This document shows positions 14,070 to 16,391 of a DNA stretch of 16,391 nt, piece after piece. The translations under genes were made by a program, and so were the position numbers. The stretch's first letter is position 1. Each line of letters opens with the position of its first letter. A model generated the notes under the pieces. That model had not been told where the DNA came from. It searched no databases and worked only from the letters and a program-made list of their open reading frames with translations. The DNA is from Chloroflexota bacterium (GTDB taxonomy: Bacteria > Chloroflexota > Chloroflexia > Chloroflexales > Kallotenuaceae). Location: the NCBI GenBank assembly GCA_019240175.1, contig JAFAYS010000956.1, positions 1 through 16,391 on the forward strand. The letters run 5' to 3'.

Positions 14070-14143
14070 CGAACAAAGGAACAAACGAACAAATTATTGA
14101 GTAATAATCCCTTTGTTCTTTTGTTTCCTTGTTCTTTTGTTCG
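14070..14143. repeat. Long imperfect inverted repeat built from TTTGTTCN octamers
   Basis: The left arm (14070-14093) is three inverted octamers ((C/G)GAACAAA); the right arm (14112-14143) is four direct, slightly irregular ones. At the centre ATTATT-GAGT-AATAAT (14093-14108) is a perfect small hairpin, so the whole can fold as one long stem. It starts 3 bases after the ABC-F stop and ends 35 bases before coaE. The unit is the same as the tandem repeat at 1744-1775. It may end or attenuate transcription, but it lacks a GC-rich stem with a T tail. Confidence 0.75.
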
Positions 14144-14178
14144 TCCGAAGGACACACAGTGAGGGCCTGCAATCAACA

Positions 14179-14814
14179 ATGACGCCACGTTTTCCACATC
14201 TTTATCTAATCGGACTGACCGGCAATATTGGCTGCGGCAAAAGTACCGTGGTCGAGATGCTGGCGGCGCGCGGCGCGCATGTTATCGACGCCGACGCCGT
14301 GACGCGCCAGGTGATGGAAGTGGGGCAGCCGGCCTACCAGCAGATCGTCGAGGTTTTTGGCGCGGACATTCTTCAGACAGCCAACGGCCCGATCGATCGA
14401 CCGGCGCTTGGCCGCATCGTGTTTGGCGACACGGCGGCGCTTAAGACGCTGGAGTCGATCGTTCATCCTGCCACGCGTGAGATGATCCTCAGCTGGCTCC
14501 GGCAGCGCGCCGCCGAGGCCGAAGCAGCAGGGCGGCGCGACGTGGCGGTTGTCGACGCGATCAAGCTGCTTGAGGCCGGCTATCCGGCCTTCTGCGATGC
14601 GGTGTGGGTGGTTGCCTGTGATGAGGCCGAGCAGATTCGAAGGCTGGTCGGGCTACGCGGCATGAGCGAGGCCGACGCGCGCCAGCGGATCGCCGCGCAG
14701 CCGCCGCAGAGCGCCAAGATCGCCGCCGCCGACGTGGTGATCGACAACAGCGGCGCGCTCGACGCCACGGAGCGCCAGGTTGCGGCAGCCTGGCAGCAGA
14801 TCAGCCGTCAGTAG
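14179..14814 (+). CDS. coaE: Dephospho-CoA kinase
   Basis: CoaE phosphorylates the 3'-hydroxyl of dephospho-CoA with ATP, the last step of coenzyme A synthesis. The 211-residue protein has the P-loop GNIGCGKST (15-23), DADAVTR (substrate-binding DAD), IVHP, and the C-terminal AAADVVIDNSG, all typical. In the central motif usually written V-P-L-L-F-E, it reads AIKLLEAG, a mild deviation. The open frame extends upstream to 14113, but that part lies in the inverted repeat and would add an artificial hydrophobic stretch, so ATG 14179 is chosen; GAGGG at 14161-14165 is a rather distant ribosome binding site. It follows the ABC-F gene across the inverted repeat and converges with the lipoprotein gene. 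Confidence 0.93.
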   Translation: MTPRFPHLYLIGLTGNIGCGKSTVVEMLAARGAHVIDADAVTRQVMEVGQPAYQQIVEVFGADILQTANGPIDRPALGRIVFGDTAALKTLESIVHPATREMILSWLRQRAAEAEAAGRRDVAVVDAIKLLEAGYPAFCDAVWVVACDEAEQIRRLVGLRGMSEADARQRIAAQPPQSAKIAAADVVIDNSGALDATERQVAAAWQQISRQ

Positions 14815-14841
14815 AGCCACGCTAACAGAGCGGGTAAAAAC

Positions 14842-15390
14842 CTAGCCCTGAAGCACCTGCTGCTCTAGCTCATTGAGCAGGCTGAGCACATTCTCAAGCG
14901 CCGGCGGATTCTGCGTGCCGTCGTAGCTCTTAACCGTCTTTCCGTTCGCGACGATCGTGTAGGTGAAACCGTCGGCGATCTGCTGGCCCTCGCCATACGC
15001 GGCATCAAGCTGCTGCCAGCCCTCCGCCTGGATCGCCGCCTCTAGCTTCGCGATCTGCTCCGGCGTCGCGCGGCCTTCTTTCTGCACCTGCCCGCCGATC
15101 TCCCCATCGATAAGCTGCACTGTGCCATCGCTTTGCACCACCAGCGTCTCGTTGATACCTGCAATACCGCCGGAGCGATTCAGCGTCACCAGCGGCGCGC
15201 CTGCATCGCCTGTTACGGTCGTTGCGGTCATCGCCGGCGGCGGGCTGGTTTGGGTCTGGCTATCAGCCGTGGCTGTCACTGGCGCAGGCGACGATCCAGT
15301 TTCATCAGTCGTCGTTCCGGTTGGTGTGCTGCCACAAGCCGCCAGCAGCAAAAGCAGCGCGCTCAATATTCCCAATTGCAAGAGCTTCAT
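14842..15390 (-). CDS. Lipoprotein with an emfourin-like SGG-AG domain
   Basis: This is a 182-residue predicted lipoprotein. Residues 1-18 are a signal peptide ending in the lipobox LAAC, with C19 as the lipidated residue. A Thr/Pro/Ser/Ala-rich spacer (about 20-65) keeps the domain off the membrane. The folded part (66 to the end) begins VTLNRSGGIAGI (68-79), recalling the start of emfourin-type inhibitors of M4 metalloproteases, then QSDGTVQL, a helix-like ATPEQIAKLEAAIQ, FTYTIVANGKTV and a C-terminal helix. The inhibitor idea is tentative; a protein of unknown function is the safe call. GAGGAAG before the ATG at 15390 supports this start over the ATG at 15411. It lies downstream of nuoN on the same strand across a strong hairpin, and no protease gene is nearby. 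Confidence 0.75.
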   Translation of the reverse strand: MKLLQLGILSALLLLLAACGSTPTGTTTDETGSSPAPVTATADSQTQTSPPPAMTATTVTGDAGAPLVTLNRSGGIAGINETLVVQSDGTVQLIDGEIGGQVQKEGRATPEQIAKLEAAIQAEGWQQLDAAYGEGQQIADGFTYTIVANGKTVKSYDGTQNPPALENVLSLLNELEQQVLQG

Positions 15391-15407
15391 AAACTTCCTC
15401 ACTGCAT

Positions 15408-15444
15408 GCAAACAGCCGTCATGCCAGGCACAACGGCTGTTTGC
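15408..15444 (-). terminator. Strong hairpin between nuoN and the lipoprotein gene
   Basis: GCAAACAGCCGT (15408-15419) and ACGGCTGTTTGC (15433-15444) form a perfect 12-bp stem. The 13-base loop contains TGCC-A-GGCA, which can extend the fold. It probably ends the nuo transcript, although no T run follows on the minus strand. It ends 18 bases before the lipoprotein start codon, so it could also influence that gene's leader. Confidence 0.6.
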
Positions 15445-15469
15445 GTATTGCTAGAAAACGAACGTCCGA

Positions 15470-16391
15470 CTATCCACCGCTGGCGATCTGCGTGACGCTG
15501 TTGATCGCGGGCAAGAAGAAGTTCGGCAGCAGGCCCATGAAGAAGACGATCAGCGCCGAGACCACCAGCGAGAAATTGATCCCCGCCGGAACGTTGATGC
15601 GCTCCTCAGTCAGCGGCTCATGCATAAACATCGCCTTGAGCAGACGCAGATAGTAGTACAGGCTGATGATCGTGTTGAGCACCGCGACCACGACCAGCCA
15701 GATCGCGCCGCTTTCCCAGCCGGCCTGGAAGACCATAAACTTGGCCCAGAAGCCGCTCAGCGGCGGAATGCCGGCCAGCGACAGCACAAAGACCGCCATC
15801 AGCACAGCCAGGCCGAGATTGCGCTTGTACAGGCCGTTGAGATCGCTCAGGTCGTCGCCGCCGACTACCCGGCTGATCGCCGCCAGCGCGCCGAACGCGC
15901 CGAGGTTGGTGAACGTGTAGGCGATCAGGTAGTAGACCAGCGACTGCACGCCGAACTGCGAGAACTGCCCGCCGGGGCTGCCGGGCGCGTACACGCCGAT
16001 CAGGCCCAGCAGCAAGAAGCCGGCGTGCGCGATCGACGAGTAGGCCAGCAGGCGCTTGGCGTTGGTCTGCGTGATCGCCGCCAGATTGCCGTAGGTCATC
16101 GTCAGGAACGCGATGAAGGCCAGGATGCTGGTCCAGCCGCCGAAGCCGCTGGCGACCGCCGCCGATCCGGCCAGTGGTCCGAAGCCGTTGACCAGCACGC
16201 GATACAGCAGCACAAAACCCGCCGTCTTCGAGGCTGTCGACAGAAACGCCGTCACCGGTGTCGGCGCGCCCTGGTAGACGTCAGGCGACCACGAGTGGAA
16301 CGGCACGACCGCAACCTTGTAGCCCAGGCCCGAGATGATAAAGATCAGCGCCAGGTAGAGCAGATTCGAGTTGGTGCCGGCCTGGCCCAAA
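15470..16391 (-). CDS. nuoN: NADH-quinone oxidoreductase subunit N, 5' end cut by the window
   Basis: NuoN is one of the three antiporter-like proton-pumping subunits of complex I in the cytoplasmic membrane. The visible 307 residues are the C-terminal part; the frame is open to the right edge, so the N-terminal 150-200 residues lie outside. Diagnostic stretches are PFHSWSPDVYQGAPTPV, the conserved membrane Lys in FLSTASKTAGF, NAKRLLAYSSIAHAGF and GIPPLSGFWAKF, together with about nine hydrophobic helices. It is the last gene of a probable nuo operon on the minus strand, since a strong hairpin follows its stop. The reading frame is intact and the sequence looks typical. Confidence 0.95.
   Translation of the reverse strand, partial: LGQAGTNSNLLYLALIFIISGLGYKVAVVPFHSWSPDVYQGAPTPVTAFLSTASKTAGFVLLYRVLVNGFGPLAGSAAVASGFGGWTSILAFIAFLTMTYGNLAAITQTNAKRLLAYSSIAHAGFLLLGLIGVYAPGSPGGQFSQFGVQSLVYYLIAYTFTNLGAFGALAAISRVVGGDDLSDLNGLYKRNLGLAVLMAVFVLSLAGIPPLSGFWAKFMVFQAGWESGAIWLVVVAVLNTIISLYYYLRLLKAMFMHEPLTEERINVPAGINFSLVVSALIVFFMGLLPNFFLPAINSVTQIASGG

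Noticed and set aside
14113..14178. N-terminal extension of coaE (hydrophobic MFFCFLVLLF start)
   Set aside because: It is encoded by the right arm of the inverted repeat; the family's normal start matches ATG 14179.
1..16391. Antiphage defence island or biosynthetic cluster
   Set aside because: Apart from one toxin-antitoxin pair, no defence, phage, transposase or biosynthetic core genes are visible; the remaining genes are repair, signalling, energy and translation functions.

Overview
The window looks like an ordinary chromosomal segment of a GC-rich (about 60% or a little more by eye) bacterium, most likely a member of the Chloroflexota (class Chloroflexia). This is an inference from the gene set and style (UvsE plus an Fe-S uracil-DNA glycosylase, tandem GlsB/YeaQ membrane proteins, a long PRC-barrel protein, a PPK2_rel_1-type polyphosphate kinase, NuoN) and from CCCTAAC-type intergenic repeats. 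No rRNA, tRNA, CRISPR, phage or transposase gene was found.

Layout. 1-1655: two DNA-repair genes in one operon, a UvsE UV-damage endonuclease cut by the left edge and a UdgX-like uracil-DNA glycosylase. 1656-1841: repeats, a possible terminator and a -24/-12 type promoter. 1842-3373: a 44-residue membrane peptide and a 461-residue tandem PRC-barrel protein with three internal repeats. 3549-4576: two orphan single-domain response regulators. 4588-7053 (minus): mtnP (methylthioadenosine phosphorylase) tightly followed by a Wzx-like flippase. 7245-7901: two tandem GlsB/YeaQ-type three-helix membrane proteins, closed by a strong terminator. 8049-10076: a soluble GAF-GAF-PAS histidine kinase. 10090-10675 (minus): a low-GC antitoxin/MazF-like toxin pair. 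10870-11871 (minus): a PPK2-family polyphosphate kinase, flanked by two diverged copies of a short coding-like repeat. 12058-14814: an ABC-F ATPase and coaE, separated by a long inverted repeat. 14842-16391 (minus): a lipoprotein with an emfourin-like SGG-AG motif, and the 3' part of nuoN.

How they may work together. Most genes are housekeeping or stress genes without an obvious shared pathway. The clearest cross-gene link is regulatory: the three transcription units for small envelope/PRC-barrel proteins each carry a TGGCAC-N5-(T/A/C)TGC element upstream, the shape of a sigma-54 promoter, while four other genes have extended -10 (TGn-TAnnnT) sigma-70-type promoters. This suggests a small envelope-stress regulon. 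The second notable point is the glycosylase, which has the UdgX architecture but carries Asn where UdgX has its covalent His and Gln where it has the motif-A Glu.
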